64,000 nt of DNA from Mesostigma viride (Eukaryota > Streptophyta > Mesostigmatophyceae > Mesostigmatales > Mesostigmataceae): the NCBI GenBank assembly GCA_009746045.1, contig RPFO01002048.1, forward strand, positions 64,001-128,000. The letters run 5' to 3'. Both the position numbers and the translations under genes were made by a program. Positions 1-12,187 of this stretch are shown piece by piece. The number at the start of each line of letters is the position of its first letter. Position 1 is the first letter of the stretch. The notes below the pieces were generated by a model, which ran no database searches, was not told the origin of the DNA, and saw only the letters and a program-made list of their open reading frames with translations.

Positions 1-781
1 GCGAGGGGGGTCTGCCACCACCACTATGCGATACGTGACATTACTGTCCCGCTGTCGCTGTGGGGAAGTCCGAGGAGAGTTTCTCCTCTGAGGCGCCGTA
101 AACGGCTGCCTCGCGGTAATTGGTGGCTCCTGGCGAGCAAGAGGCCGACCCCGACCGTTTCCTGCCCTGTCCCGCTGGGGGTTGGGGCGCACATTGTTGT
201 TCACGTAAGTCTGAATTCTTCGGAGGCATTTCACAATCAAGTTAGATAGAGAAACTAACTGGCATCATCCAAAGTACTTATTAGACTCATGATATTATTG
301 CATATTATGAAAGCCCTTGAAGTGTAGATAGTCCTAGCATCTTGGTTGGGGGTATTTGGAGTTGTGGTCTATGAGTTATGATTTTTGGCAATTCTAGGGG
401 TCTGAAAGTGCCAAAAATGGCCTGACGGAGTATGGGTTAAAATGATTAAATCATTCTATACATTTAAAATTGTAAAATAAAGCAAAAAATGGGATATTTA
501 TGCTGCCAAACGTCACAAACACATCAAAAGCTCGATGCAAACTGAGTCCTGTCAATGTAAGCATGTTCATCCATCATAGTTCAGTTTATGTGCAAGTTTC
601 CATGTCCATAGGATAGCAATTGATGTCATTTACATGCCCCTCCATAGGCCAAATTGTCAAAAACCATGTACCTTATCAGCTGTTATACGTCACAGTTAAC
701 CTTGCCAGGGTTGTCCGATGACCCCCAATTTTGGGGGTAAACACTACCATATATGTGCTCGCTTGGACCCAAAACCTGGAT
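1..781. other. Non-coding flank, nothing recognised
   Basis: No convincing coding region, RNA gene or repeat is seen. About 240-740 is AT-rich and intergenic in character. Confidence 0.5.
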
Positions 782-1399
782 TCAACATGTTTTAGCAAGC
801 CAGTGAAATAATTTTTTGGCCAGAAATAGACAAACAAGTTTGATGTTCATGTCCTTCACCACCTGGGCGGTGAGGCCTGCGGTGTTTTGCAGGCACTCGA
901 TGGCGATGGCGTTGTCATGGAGGCGCTTGTCGATGTCACGGAGCTGGGCGGTGATGACGCCAGTGGTGGCGGTGGAGGTGGAGGCGAGGACTGGGTGGAG
1001 GTGGCGGTGGAGATGGTGGGGAGCTCGGCAGCCATATGCAGCGTGCGGCCCACGGCTGCCACATGCCTCTGCAGCCAGAGGAGTCACGTGCTGTGCGATG
1101 GCCTCCTGAAGGAGGGTGCAGAAGGTGGCTTCAGTCAAGGGGGAGGGGACCCAGAGGTCGTCGGCAGAGCGCGTACATAAGGATGGAGAAGAGAGCGGCG
1201 AGCTGAAGGCGAGGACGAGACCAGCCGGGCAGGTGGTCAGGTCCGCGGTGGGAAAACCGGCCGTCAACTCCATTGCGGAGGCGTGATCTGGCTGCCAGCT
1301 GCTGGCACAGGGCAAGGAGCAAGGCGTGCGACCCATAGAACACGAGCTCCAGTATCTTGATTGGGGGCTGTTGAAAATAGCCGGGCCGGTCAACCTCAA
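782..1399 (-). pseudogene. Unrecognised ORF fragment split by the LTR retrotransposon
   Basis: An open minus-strand frame of about 205 codons ends at 782 and runs upstream to the edge of the LTR element, without an ATG of its own there. If the element and one copy of its 5-bp target duplication are removed, the frame continues without a stop for some 37 codons into 9345-9460, so the insertion appears to have landed inside an open frame. The C-terminal third (near LRDIDKRLHDNA) is hydrophilic and looks helical. I recognise no domain. It may be a fragment of an older mobile-element protein rather than a host gene. Confidence 0.3.
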
Positions 1400-1401
1400 A
1401 G
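1397..1401. repeat. 5-bp target-site duplication (left copy)
   Basis: CAAAG here is repeated at 9340-9344 directly after the right LTR, the footprint of integrase-mediated insertion. Confidence 0.9.
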
Positions 1402-2066
1402 TGTTGCGTGCCGGCCCTTTAGGACGGACGCAACAATGGAATAAATTATATACTTTGGCTTGTTGTCATAGTCCGTAGGACTTTGGGACTTATTTCGGGA
1501 CTTAATTTGGGAATCGTCCCTTAGTCAGGACTTTTGTATGGAACTATGATAGTTTGTGTGATTCGGGCCAGTTATTTTGGGCCTAGGTTGTTGTATGCGA
1601 TCTTCTAGGGGCCGGTGCAGTCGCGCCGCGCTGCGTACTTTATAGCTGGTTGAGATATTGTACTCATGCGTGGATTCTGTAGGCGAGGGTCGATGTCGAC
1701 CCGAGATCTTGTGTGGACTGCCTGCTTGGGAAGGTCGGCGCCATGTCGGCGCCCTTTGCCAGCTTAGTGGCAGACCTACTAGGTGAAATTGGTCCGAGGA
1801 CGAGAGTCTCGTCCTCTTGGTTTGATGAATGTTAAGTGCGATGACGCCTTCATATTAAACCTGGGGCAACTATCCATTTGTAATTGGTCTTGCTAGCCAT
1901 TATAAGTGTGTATTAATTAGCTTGGCATCAAGTCGCGGTGCCAGATATCTCACGACCCCAGTCGTGAAGCGCAATCTGCATTAGGCTACCTTGATTATTC
2001 CTAATTCCGGCATGGAGGATCTTTCGCTACGTCACTCAGGCTAGGGACCTGGGTTGGCACGTAACA
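1402..2066 (+). repeat. Left LTR (665 bp)
   Basis: Begins TGTTGCGTGCCGG and ends GGCACGTAACA. It differs from the right LTR by about one substitution and two tiny indels (1 and 3 bp, near 1728-1785). AT-rich stretches near 1440 and 1638 could hold promoter elements, but none is clear enough to call. Confidence 0.93.
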
Positions 2067-2067
2067 C

Positions 2068-2079
2068 TGGTATCGGAGG
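2068..2079 (+). promoter_or_regulatory. Primer-binding site
   Basis: TGGTATCGGAGG lies one base after the left LTR. It matches 10 of 12 bases of the plant-type initiator-methionine tRNA primer site TGGTATCAGAGC. Confidence 0.75.
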
Positions 2080-3256
2080 TAAAATGTGCTGGAGAGGTTA
2101 GCTAACTCTCGCGGAGAGAGCTAGTGTAGCCAGTTAGGATAGCAAGGCGGTGCTTAGTGTAGATAGAGGTTCCGGTATTCAACGATTGATGACTGGTCGG
2201 CGGCAGCCCGTAAAGGGATTCAACGACGACCTCGGCAGCAAGCGGCAGTCCGGGATACTCGGCGGGGCTAGTAATAGCCCTGTGGTGAGGTGCCATAGGC
2301 AGTAGCGGCCATTACCCCTGTTTTCAACGACTTCTAGTGGTGGTAGAGCTCCGGCTCCCAACGACACTCGACGGCGGCCAGCCCAGGGGTTTTCAACGAC
2401 ATTGGTTATGGTACGTCCCCTAGTTTAGTGCTCTTTACTTAAACGCTTGCTTTCTTCCCGGGACTGCACGCGTAGAGGGGGTTTATGTTTAATGTTGTGC
2501 TCTCTGTAGGCGTTTCCATGTTGTTTGAGAGATGTGGGGGCCGCGGAGGCACCCATCGTTGTGTGACCTGCAACGGGTCTTGGGGTAGGTACCGTCGGGC
2601 TGTGGCCGATTATGTTTGACGGTGCTTACCTCTGTGAGCCCCGCGGAGGGGACCAGTGTACTGTGCCCTTGTTCGCGTAGAGCTTGGGCGTGTGTTGTGT
2701 TAGAGTCTGTCCTCCTCCCTCGTTGCGTTTATCACTGCACTTAGAGGTATCCTTGGGGATCCCTTTTCTTTTCTGTCTTGCAAGCTTCTGCTAGCCCTTT
2801 TCTTCTTCTCGCCAGCGTATGCTAGACTACTACGTAATATGTCTTTGAAAGGAAAGCGAAGGATAAATAAGGGTGGGCAGTCGGGATTTCCATACTATGC
2901 AGTAGCCCATGAAGGGGGTGAGGGTAGACCAGCCATATTTTATAGTTGGAAGACGTGTGAAGAGTATATCAAAGATAAGATAATGTCTAGGGTTCTAATG
3001 CTAGATGGAAGGGGTTTGATAACATCATAGATGCAGATAGGTTTGTTAGGGAGCATATGCCATTGCCAGAGGGTCTGCACACCACTCGTGAATGCTCTAA
3101 GCCACCCAGGCATAGCAAGGGAGAGAGCAGTTAGGAGGTGGGGACCGCAGTTACAGTTACCTTCTCCCAGCTGACCATTGGCTCTAGCAGACAATAGAGG
3201 GGATTACCACTAGGGAATAGTACTAGGTCCTATCTATATAGATATATAGTACGTGG
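2080..3256 (+). other. Untranslated leader of the LTR retrotransposon
   Basis: About 1.2 kb between primer site and gag, with no long ORF. A short frame at 2839-3030 has nothing to support it. Confidence 0.55.
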
Positions 3257-3259
3257 TTG

Positions 3260-3290
<31 letters not shown>

Positions 3291-4921
3291 ACTGGGGAGG
3301 TGTTGCCTGCAGTGTAAGGTATCGGTACGAGCATCATGCCACGAAGACGGAGAGAACCTGTCAACAGAGAGATAGAACAGGTAGACAACCACGAGCAAGG
3401 TATACTGAGGTGGTAGAGGTACCACCGCACGTCCAAGTAGGGACAGGTACAGGTGAGGTCATGGAGAGACCTGCGGAAGGCTCCCCACGATCTAGAGACC
3501 AGGGCCGCAGAGATTCATCAGATGATGACAGTCCAGACTCCAGGGTGGAACAAGGGGGGGACGGGCGCAGCCAGGAGATGCTCCAGCAGGGTTTCCAGCA
3601 GCAGCAACGGCGGCAGCAGCAGCAGCAGCAGCAGCAGGGTTTCCAGCAGCAGCAGCAGCAGCAGCGGCAGCAGCAGCAACCGCAGCAGCAGCAGCAACTA
3701 CCGCAGCAGCAGCAGCAGCAGCAACCGCAGCAGCAACTGCAGCAACCTCGGGGGCAGAGCAGCAGCATGGTTCACTCGCCAGCGGTCGTCAGCAACCTGA
3801 ATTTCAGCAGAGTGGCCTTGGATGGCCCGGGGTATGAACACCCCTCGTCGGTACAGGTGCGGCGGACGCACGGTACGCCGACCAGATCCGGTTCTCTCCC
3901 CCGGTCGCAGCCTCCAGCCTTCGGCTCCATTGCCTATCGTGAGGTCGGTGGGCCCAAGCCTAATACGGTGAAGGCCCCACCGATGCCTACTTTCAAGAAT
4001 GTTCCCAAGCTGCACGCGGACATGAAACCGCGGGAGATCGACGAATGGGGGCGCATGTGGCAACAGCAGTATACCGTCTGGTGTAACCACCACAGTTGGG
4101 AACTGGCCACCTGCGATCTCATTCCGCATGTCGTCAACACCTGCATGGACCCCTCGGTGGTGAGCATCCTGAACTGTGAGAGCATCGCATCCCAATCGTA
4201 CCCGCAAACCGTGGAGGAGCTGATGGACCGGGTGCGCCGCAAGCTGGTGCCCCCAGATGTTGTAATCCACGAGCGACTCGCATTCGGCAAGCTGCGCCAG
4301 GGAGCCACTCCGTACCGCGAGTTCCTGTCCAAGTTTGAGTCCAGCGCCGCTTACCTGACAGACATGACCTGGTACGAGTACAAGATCCGGTTCATTGAGG
4401 CCCTCAGTCCCGAGCTGCAGGATGAGGTACTGAAGCACTACGCTGAGGTCCCCTGGGATGAGTGGGATATCCTGAAAATCCAGCGGTATCTTCTGCAGGT
4501 GGCCGACGTCGTGGCTCGCGGGCGCGCACCATCGGTGCGTCGTTTCTTCCGATCAGGTCCCCCGCACGACGGCGAGGAGAACGATGACTCCCTTGATGAC
4601 CTGGAGGACGGGAACGTTGACCATGGCCTCAACGCCATCGACGCGAGTAAAGCCCGTTGCTTCATGTGCTTTGAGGTGGGTCACCTCAGGCGCGACTGCC
4701 CCAAACTCCGTAGCAGGCACGCTGGACGTGGCACGGGGGAGACCGAGCCCAGGTTTTCAGGCCCGGCGTTCGGCAGTCGCCCGGACTCCTCCGGCCCAAG
4801 GGACAAGCCCCGCAACGCGGACGAGCGGGCGCCAGCAAGCCCGGCAGTTCACGACTCAGCACCAGCAGCCGCGGCCGCCCGCGATGAGTTCTACCAAGGG
4901 CGTGCTGCGCGCGGTCAATGA
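3257..4921 (+). CDS. gag: Retrotransposon Gag polyprotein with zinc knuckle
   Basis: A 554-codon frame for the structural protein that packages retrotransposon RNA into cytoplasmic particles. Residues about 114-167 are a polyglutamine tract from CAG/CAA repeats. Residues about 235-420 match the retrotransposon Gag fold in character (tryptophan-rich helices, motif FGKLRQG followed by YREFLSKFE). A CCHC zinc knuckle, C-X2-C-X4-H-X4-C, sits at C468, C471, H476 and C481 and should bind nucleic acid. The tail is rich in Pro, Ala and Arg. The listed start lies in a CT microsatellite, so Met69 (base 3461) may be the real initiator. No pol frame follows, so Gag is the element's only product. Confidence 0.88.
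3261..3290 (+). repeat. (CT)n microsatellite at the gag 5' end
   Basis: A CT-dinucleotide run overlaps the first codons of the long gag frame and encodes a low-complexity SLSLSLS stretch. This makes the first ATG doubtful as the true start. Confidence 0.8.
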
Positions 4922-7900
4922 GATCGAGGCTCACCGACTAGCCTCCGGACAGCGTGCGACCTTTGAGTCACCAGCAGTGGCCGGTTACGAGTTTGCCGCT
5001 GGGAGTATACTATAATATATATTATTATATTAGTATATTTAACTAATAATTATATTTTTATAATATGTTCAGTCCGGTGCGCTTTTCCAGTCCTAGTGGC
5101 TGGCCACCTTAGCCATTCTGAGAATGCCACCTGTGTAGGGCCAGGGGGAGTGTCTGTTTTGCGCCGGCGAGTGGCATGGTTTCCCGATGGTTCCTTTTGG
5201 TGCCCTGACAGCGAGTATAGGGCACATAGCATTACACACGAGCGCCCGGCGGTCCAGCTTCCTTGACTCCTTGGCAGTAATTGGACGATCGCGTGGACGC
5301 GTCGTCCCCGGGGGAAGGGGAGGGGTCGCAGGGCGTATGAAGCCAGATGGCTACTAATAATACCATATACTTCTTTACTATACCTACCTTTTATATACTA
5401 AGTACTTGTACTGGTCCACTACACTTCTTTATGATACCATACTCTTCTTAATTATATCTAGCTCCTGTATGATCGGCACGGTTCGGCTTTGGATCGAGCC
5501 GGCCATCTATGTAGGAATCCACCGCAGCCGCGCGTGGATCCGACGACCCTTCTACTGCCATGCCAGGGATCGATGCGCAGCCGCGCGTGGATCCGACGAC
5601 CCTTCTACTGCCATGCCAGGGATCGATGCGCCAGCGTGCGGATATTATATATTTTCGATATTCTCTATTTTCTATATAATATATATTTTCTCCATGATAT
5701 ATTCTCTATGGGATAATCTGCAGTTGGCGGTGGGCTTGAACGGGTCGTCCCGAAGAGGACCACGTCAGGCACTCAGCACCGCATGTGCACATGGTCCTGG
5801 CCTTTTTGGACATGGGCTCACCGGATGCTTGATGATTCTACTACTAAGGCGTCCGTACCGAGGCATCTCCGCGTGGGATGCCGGATTCGGCAGCGAGTGC
5901 CAGTGACCCCAGACTACGGCCTGACTGCACGTCGCGTCCCGCGTGACCAACGGACGCGGAGTCCCATGGCACGCGGCCAAGTATTATTATAGGGAGTCTT
6001 CCGGCTGGCGGCTATGAGTCACGGCTCCCTGACTTCCTGGCGCATGAGGGACGCGCCTCGCTTCTCGTGCACCCGTACGTGATTAATTTCACTAGTGCGG
6101 CACGGTGCATGGAGACGGCACGGTGCGTGGAGGCTGTTGCAACCCCGATGCGACTGGGCGATCAGGCAGGGCGGAGCCTGTACTGAATCGTGGTCGGCCG
6201 GCAAACAGATGTACAGCACCTTGTTGAATTGTCGGTAGCCAACCAATTGGCTACCCCGGCATTGAGTCGACGCCTAGCTGGGTCAGGGCACTCCTGGGCT
6301 CGAGTAACCGTGCATGCAGGGCGCGCCGCGTCCGCCGCGACTGTCGGGAGTAAGGGCCCCCGGGGCTGCAAGCATATGCGGGCACGGTGCAGTTGCATGG
6401 CGACAGCACGTACTGCCGGCAGTAGTGGTGGATGACCCAGCCGGTCGTGGTTGCACTGGTTGCGCTGGTGCCGGTCGTGGTTGCATCAGAAGCCGGTGGC
6501 GGTGTCCGGTCATTGTCTCACCGCCTCAACAGTGCGCGTGCATGGTGCCGATGCCACATGATGTGGCGCTGTCGCCCCGCAGACTGCCGGTGTCCGAGTA
6601 ACACCCGGTATCACTGCATTGGGCCGGTACATCCGCTCTGAGCGGACCCGGCGCTGACGCGCGCTGAGCCATGGCAGAGCACTGAGGTACATGGGACGTG
6701 CGGGATCTGGCCGTCGAGGGCGAGTCACGGGGACTGTAACGGCGACCCGAGACTGAGAGGCAGGCAGGATCGAGCTGCTGGAGTCTGAGCACCTAGTCAC
6801 TGCCCGCGACCCTGTGCATGGCTACCATCGCGCAGTGTTCGCGTCCCTCCTGTGGGCTGAGCCCGGTAGGGAGTTGTTCCTTGCACCACTGGTGGAGGCC
6901 GATCGAGCGTGATTTGCAAGTGGCTCGTGTCCGCGCGCCTACGAGGTTGCATGGATGAGGGACTCGGAGCATGGCGTTCCTTGTGCATGGCGGGCGGGCT
7001 GTGTGGGCGGCAAAATGTACTATACCCCATGGCCACGCACGGGTACAGGGGTGGTGAAAGGCCTTCAAGCTTCGAGTGGGGGATGTGGCAATGCGCGGGG
7101 GGGACTGCATACATAGGGGCGTGTTTCTGTTGCGGGAATCGGGATCCTGGGCAAGACAGCCAAGCGGGGTAGACAGGCGGTGATCGGTTGTGCGCGGGAT
7201 TGACCCCGGCCCACGATCGCTGTATGTGCTTGAGCACCTGTGTGCTGGGCACGATCGAGCCCGAGGAGCTCTTGTTTGGGACTGCGGGGTTGCTTCGGCC
7301 CTACTCCATGAGCAGCACGGTGTCTCGCAGGGGCAACGTTACTGATACGACAGTTCCTGCAAGGCGTGTCACTCCCCGACCTGTCCATTGCATTGTATAA
7401 GTGCGGGCATTGCGGGCGCTATATGCAGTCCACGTCGGCGGCCTCGAGCATCACATGCTTATGGGCCTGCGCAAACATCAACCGTGCTCTTGCGGTGTGA
7501 GTGTCACGGAGGGTGTGACTGCGAGCTGAGGAGTTTTCCCCCGCTTGCGGTGGAGTTCAGGCACATTGGCAGTAAGGAATGCGGGGACCGGCGACTTAAC
7601 TAACCTAAACTACTGCAGCTTCGTGGAGGAGTTGGCAGGGCGCACTCCAGTGGACACGCTGGGGCCCTGCTAGTTTTGGGCACTTAACGTGTCATATTAT
7701 CCAAGTTTCCGGTGTTGATCGACTTTGACTGTTTCCTGCGCTGGATAGAGACGGCGGGGCGCACTCTAGCTAGTGGACACACTAGGGCCTTGCGGGCACT
7801 TGCATGCGTTCGCAGGTGCAGGGGAGGCGCACTCTAGTGGCCACGCTAGGGCTTCCCCCTCTATACAGCCACTCTAGCGGCGGCCAGGGAGGGCAACGTT

Positions 7901-8660
7901 GCATGGTCGGTTGGCTCACGGCGCGCCTGTATTTGAGAGGACGCGTACAACTGTCGGTAGTGAGGCGATGGATCAGATTCTTCTGGTGCACGCCCTCGCT
8001 TCTGAGCATGGGGCCTGCACCGCATGCTGTGCCTCACCGTCGTCGACGCTAGTAGTACTTCTTAATCGTCATGTGATTACGCGCATCAGTCGCGTTGTAA
8101 AGCTGGGTTTTGGCTGGACGGGATACATGACTGGCCACCTCGTCGGCCGGATCATCAAGTTGTATGCATGAAAAATATTCCCTCCTGCTGACAGTCCTGA
8201 TTGGCTATATAAAGAGTTGCCCTTGCGTGGCAAGTCTGGGGGGACCTGGTTTCACTGGCCCGTTGGTGCACAAGGGCTGGGACATAGTACCCCTATGGTC
8301 AACATTTCATCAAGTTTGAGGCTGCTCAGGACCTCAGGACTGGTTGAGCGGGATTACATGGACTGTGCATTATTATGTGGATGGGATAGGGCACGCGGTG
8401 GCGCCCCCTAAGGTGGCTCCAGTGGATCGGCGCGCCAACAACGGCGGTCGCTGAGATGGTTGTGAGAGTTTTATGACGGATAGCGGAATGATCCTGTCAT
8501 CCTGTTTCATGCTACTACGTCAGGGTTGGTCCTGTGTATCAACCTCTAGAGGAACTGGTATTACTAACCCGCGGGTGAACCGGGGTTGGGACATAGTACT
8601 CTTATAGTAGTGTAGCATACTTGTTTCTTTTCCCACTCTTGTACGGTAGGGACTACCGAC
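4922..8660 (+). other. Non-coding internal region of the LTR retrotransposon
   Basis: About 3.7 kb where pol would be expected, but no long frame or recognisable RT, protease or integrase motif is present. It opens with a very AT-rich tract (about 5005-5070). Near 7640-7880 a short phrase of the type GCGCACTCTAGTGGCCACGC recurs about three times in diverged form. Near 8565 there is a phrase also found in the 3' region of the DIRS element at 22385. I see no host gene fragment in it. Confidence 0.6.
5524..5629 (+). repeat. Two-copy 53-bp tandem duplication
   Basis: Units at 5524-5576 and 5577-5629 are identical in the text, beginning GCAGCCGCGCGTGGATCC. It lies in the non-coding internal part of the LTR element. 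Confidence 0.9.
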
Positions 8661-8666
8661 CCCCGT

Positions 8667-8678
8667 GGGGGGGAGGAG
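8667..8678 (+). promoter_or_regulatory. Polypurine tract
   Basis: A 12-base all-purine run, GGGGGGGAGGAG, directly abuts the right LTR. This is the standard site for plus-strand priming. Confidence 0.75.
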
Positions 8679-9339
8679 TGTTGCGTGCCGGCCCTTTAGG
8701 ACGGACGCAACAATGGAATAAATTATATACTTTGGCTTGTTGTCATAGTCCGTAGGACTTTGGGACTTATTTCGGGACTTAATTTGGGAATCGTCCCTTA
8801 GTCAGGACTTTTGTATGGAACTATGATAGTTTGTGTGATTCGGGCCAGTTATTTTGGGCCTAGGTTGTTGTATGCGATCTTCTAGGGGCCGGTGCAGTCG
8901 CGCCGCGCTGCGTACTTTATAGCTGGTTGAGATATTGTACTCATGCGTGGATTCTGTAGGCGAGGGTCGATGTCGACCCGAGATCTTGTGTGGACTGCAT
9001 GCTTGGAAGGTCGGCGCCATGTCGGCGCCCTTTGCCAGCTTAGTGGCAGACCTAGGTGAAATTGGTCCGAGGACGAGAGTCTCGTCCTCTTGGTTTGATG
9101 AATGTTAAGTGCGATGACGCCTTCATATTAAACCTGGGGCAACTATCCATTTGTAATTGGTCTTGCTAGCCATTATAAGTGTGTATTAATTAGCTTGGCA
9201 TCAAGTCGCGGTGCCAGATATCTCACGACCCCAGTCGTGAAGCGCAATCTGCATTAGGCTACCTTGATTATTCCTAATTCCGGCATGGAGGATCTTTCGC
9301 TACGTCACTCAGGCTAGGGACCTGGGTTGGCACGTAACA
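8679..9339 (+). repeat. Right LTR (661 bp)
   Basis: Same sequence as the left LTR apart from a few changes. It is followed at 9340-9344 by the second CAAAG copy. Confidence 0.93.
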
Positions 9340-9344
9340 CAAAG

Positions 9345-9775
9345 GTTGAAAATAAGCTGTCGACGTCAAAGCCGCGCTCGGACCAGCTAGGTTCACCAGG
9401 GCGACTGCGCTTGGGCTCGGGCGATCGAGGGCGAGGCAAGCCTGGGAGGGACCTGGGCGAACACCAGTGCTCGACTAGTGTCACCGCTGCCTTCCGTGCC
9501 TGAGGGCGAAGCTGCAGACATATTTTCAGGGCTAAGCGCAGCCGCCAGGCTGCGTTGGTGTAGAGAAGCGTTTGATCGTCATCAGTGATATTGCGTAATG
9601 GCTTCGGGAAAATGTATCAGCTTGTGCGTCTAGTAGAAAGACTAAGCGATTGTGATATTCACGGTCGAACTTGGTGCCCAAACGTGAAAGTTATGAGCTC
9701 CGCCGTCGGCCATGGCTACCTCGTGGCTCGTGGCTTGTGCATGCATGCGGGCCGGCTGGACAATCTGCCTCCATT
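9345..9775. other. Flank of the LTR insertion
   Basis: Continues the minus-strand open frame of 782-1399 for about 110 bases to a stop near 9470. Beyond that nothing is recognised. Confidence 0.4.
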
Positions 9776-11290
9776 GAATTGAATTGAATTGTAACATAAC
9801 TCCGTTGGGAGTATATGTAGCACATAGCCCTTGAGAGGGGGCATATGGCCTATCATACATCCTAAGCTACTTCCTGCAAGGGTGGGGATGTAAAGGACCC
9901 TTGCTCTAGGTGCACCAGGGCACTTGCATCCCCATGATCTTCAAGCTATGCCCAGCGAAGGGGGAGCCTGTCATGGGGGGGAAGATCAGCATAGCTATAC
10001 AAAGAAGCTAGGGCATGGCGTCTCAGCAAAGAGTTACTCCCTGCATGGGCACAACATAACTAAATAAAGCTAGGCATCATCTGGAGTGTGGCTCATCATA
10101 GGCACACATGTACATGATTAAATAAAGCGCGTGGATTAGCTGGGATTCTGCCTCCATACTACAGACAAACCAGTACGGGCTGCCCGGGCGTGAGCCCGTC
10201 CCGTCTAGGGTAGCACATGTCCATGCCTAGCCTGTCAAGGAAAGTCCACGGATGGCGGCCCGGGGCACGCCAGGTGAGGACATAACGCCCAGGCTGGGTG
10301 GGCTTTGTGCCAGCTAGTCTATCTGATGTGTCTACCTAATCTGTGTGGGCAAGGTGCCCGGCTAGGCCCCGCAGGCGCCTGTGCCTAAGAATGTGGGAAA
10401 CATAGGGCAAATCCTTGCGTACAAATCCTCACTGCTAATGTGCAAACCAAAGGGGATATATCAACATAAGTGCCGCGCGCAGCATCTTGGTGACGTTGCC
10501 GCCGAGTCGTTTCTCCAGCAGCTCCTGCGTCAGCGTCCATGTCTCGGAGCCGTAGGTCAGGATCGTCAGAATGACGACCTTGAAGACTGGTCACGCTTGA
10601 CGATCCGGGGTATAGGGTGGGGTTGCTCCACCAGCGGCGGTGGTCATGAAGTTGCGCCCTGCACGCCATGCCTATCCGGGTCGTCAGCTAGGTCGTCCTC
10701 GCAGTCGGGAAGCCAACTGCCGAGCAACTTGAAGCGGCCTGAAGTAGGGTGATTGACCTCGGTGTCGTCTAAGAGGCGGAGTGGGGGTGGGGGCCCGGCC
10801 GGACCGAGGGCCAGGGCCTCCGTTTTGGGGCTGGTTTCTAGACCAACAACACGAGCCTCGCGCGCCAGGCAGTCCAGCCAAGTTGGGCAGACTCCAGCTT
10901 CTCGATGAGCGTGATGTCGTCCGCATAAATGAGGTCAGCTAGTAAATTCTGCTTGTTGGTCGGCCCCCCTTCCCCGAGCTCGTTCGTGATCACTAGTATG
11001 CCAGGGGCATGGCCAGCAATGCTAGCAAAGCGGCCACGTGCCTGGCGCATAACATAATTAATCCACTACCATAATAAACAGGTACGGCGACAGGACGCAA
11101 CCCTGCCAGACGCCGGTCTGCAGTGGACATGGCGGGGTAAAGCCGTGTTGAGTGCGCACCGAAGCGGTCGACCCCTCATACATCGTGCGGATGACAGTAA
11201 TCAGGGGAGTGGGGACGCGAGCGCGAGCAAGGACAGCCCATAGAGCCCTCTTAAAGTTTTGTCCAAAATGGTCCATAACCGAATTTCCTT
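9776..11290 (-). pseudogene. 5'-truncated, frameshifted LINE (non-LTR retrotransposon)
   Basis: A dead minus-strand reverse transcriptase, read from high to low coordinates. At 11276-11058 is the motif GVWQGCVLSPYLF, the RT block with the QG and LSP signature. At about 10960-10930 is LADLIYADDITLIE, the YADD catalytic block. In shifted frames follow a FKLLGSWLPD-like block near 10740 and a YGSETWTL-like block near 10560. The blocks fall in different frames, so it cannot make a full protein. About 650 bp of 3' untranslated sequence ends at 9776-9792 in a short CAATT pentamer repeat, the tail type of many LINEs. The 5' end is lost near 11290. Confidence 0.8.
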
Positions 11291-11677
11291 TTCCTTGTGG
11301 ACGAAACCTCAGCCCGCGTTGCTACAGATTTCTTTCCGCCATCGGGCCATCGATGGCTGGATCCGGAGGGGGCTCTGAGGAATGTCCTAGTACCATAGGG
11401 ATTGTAAATAACATTGAGCTGGTCGCCAATAACGGCACCACCCGATGACATGTGACACATGACCACCTGTATCGGAAATACCACACAGCAATCTAACGAA
11501 CGGGCGGGACGGAGTAAGCCTACTCTTATGGTGAATATGTTAGGACGCCAAGCCCACTTGTAGCGTTGGCCCATGAACTTGAATATACATTTCAAAGGGA
11601 AATGCCGTGTAGAACAATGCGAAAACAATATTTATACTTTGTAAATTTATGGGGTATCCCTAGCTAGAGCGCAAATG

Positions 11678-11754
11678 CACACACACATACACACACGCAC
11701 GCACGCATGCATGCACGCACACATGCAGACACACAGTGACACACACATACACGT
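11678..11754. repeat. (CA)n-like microsatellite
   Basis: Imperfect CA, CGCA and TGCA dinucleotide and tetranucleotide repeats. Confidence 0.8.
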
Positions 11755-11799
11755 GAAGGCGTTAACAACAATAAAGATACAGCTAGGAAAACACACGAC

Positions 11800-12090
11800 A
11801 ACAGCAACGGCAACGGCAACGGCAACAGCGCCAACGCCAACGCCAGTGCCAACGCCAATGCCAACGCCAACGCCAGCGCCAGCGCCAGCGCCAGCGCCAG
11901 CGCCAGCGCCAACGCCAACGCCAACGCCAACGCCAACGCCAACGCCAACGCCAACGCCAACGCCAACGCCAACGCCAACGCCAACGCCAACGCCAACGCC
12001 AACGCCAACGCCAACGCCAACGCCAACGCCAACGCCAACGCCAACGCCAACGCCAACGCCAACGCCATTGCGCCAACACCAACACCAATG
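11800..12090. repeat. Hexanucleotide (GCCAAC)n array
   Basis: About 290 bp of GCCAAC units with variant blocks (GGCAAC at the left, a run of GCCAGC near 11870-11910). All frames are open because of the sequence itself (PT, AL or RW dipeptides), so the long ORFs here are not evidence of a gene. Confidence 0.93.
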
Positions 12091-12187
12091 CAAACAAATC
12101 ATTGGAGAAAAAAAAAACTACGAGCAAAACAACGGCAAACAAAATCACACAGCTCTGGACAATGTGTGACCTTATAACAAGAGAAAT

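Larger units (their letters stand above)
1402..9339 (+). mobile_element. Complete LTR retrotransposon with gag only
   Basis: A 7.94-kb element bounded by near-identical direct repeats at 1402-2066 and 8679-9339, starting TGTTGCG and ending GTAACA. It is flanked by the 5-bp target duplication CAAAG. A primer-binding site follows the left LTR and a purine tract precedes the right one. The only long coding frame is a Ty3-like gag at 3257-4921. The 3.7 kb after gag has no protease, reverse transcriptase, RNase H or integrase frame. This matches the non-autonomous TR-GAG class, which would need pol supplied in trans. The very low LTR divergence implies a recent insertion. Confidence 0.93.

Noticed and set aside
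3361-3768. Cysteine-rich minus-strand frame
   Set aside because: It is the complement of the CAG-rich polyglutamine part of gag.
3257-5015. Gag-pol fusion by frameshift into the overlapping +1 frame (4584-5015)
   Set aside because: The second frame ends within 100 bases of gag in AT-rich DNA and has no protease or RT motif.
11647-12169. Long frames with GVGVGV, ALALAL, RWRWRW or PTPTPT
   Set aside because: All arise from the GCCAAC hexamer, open in several frames on both strands.
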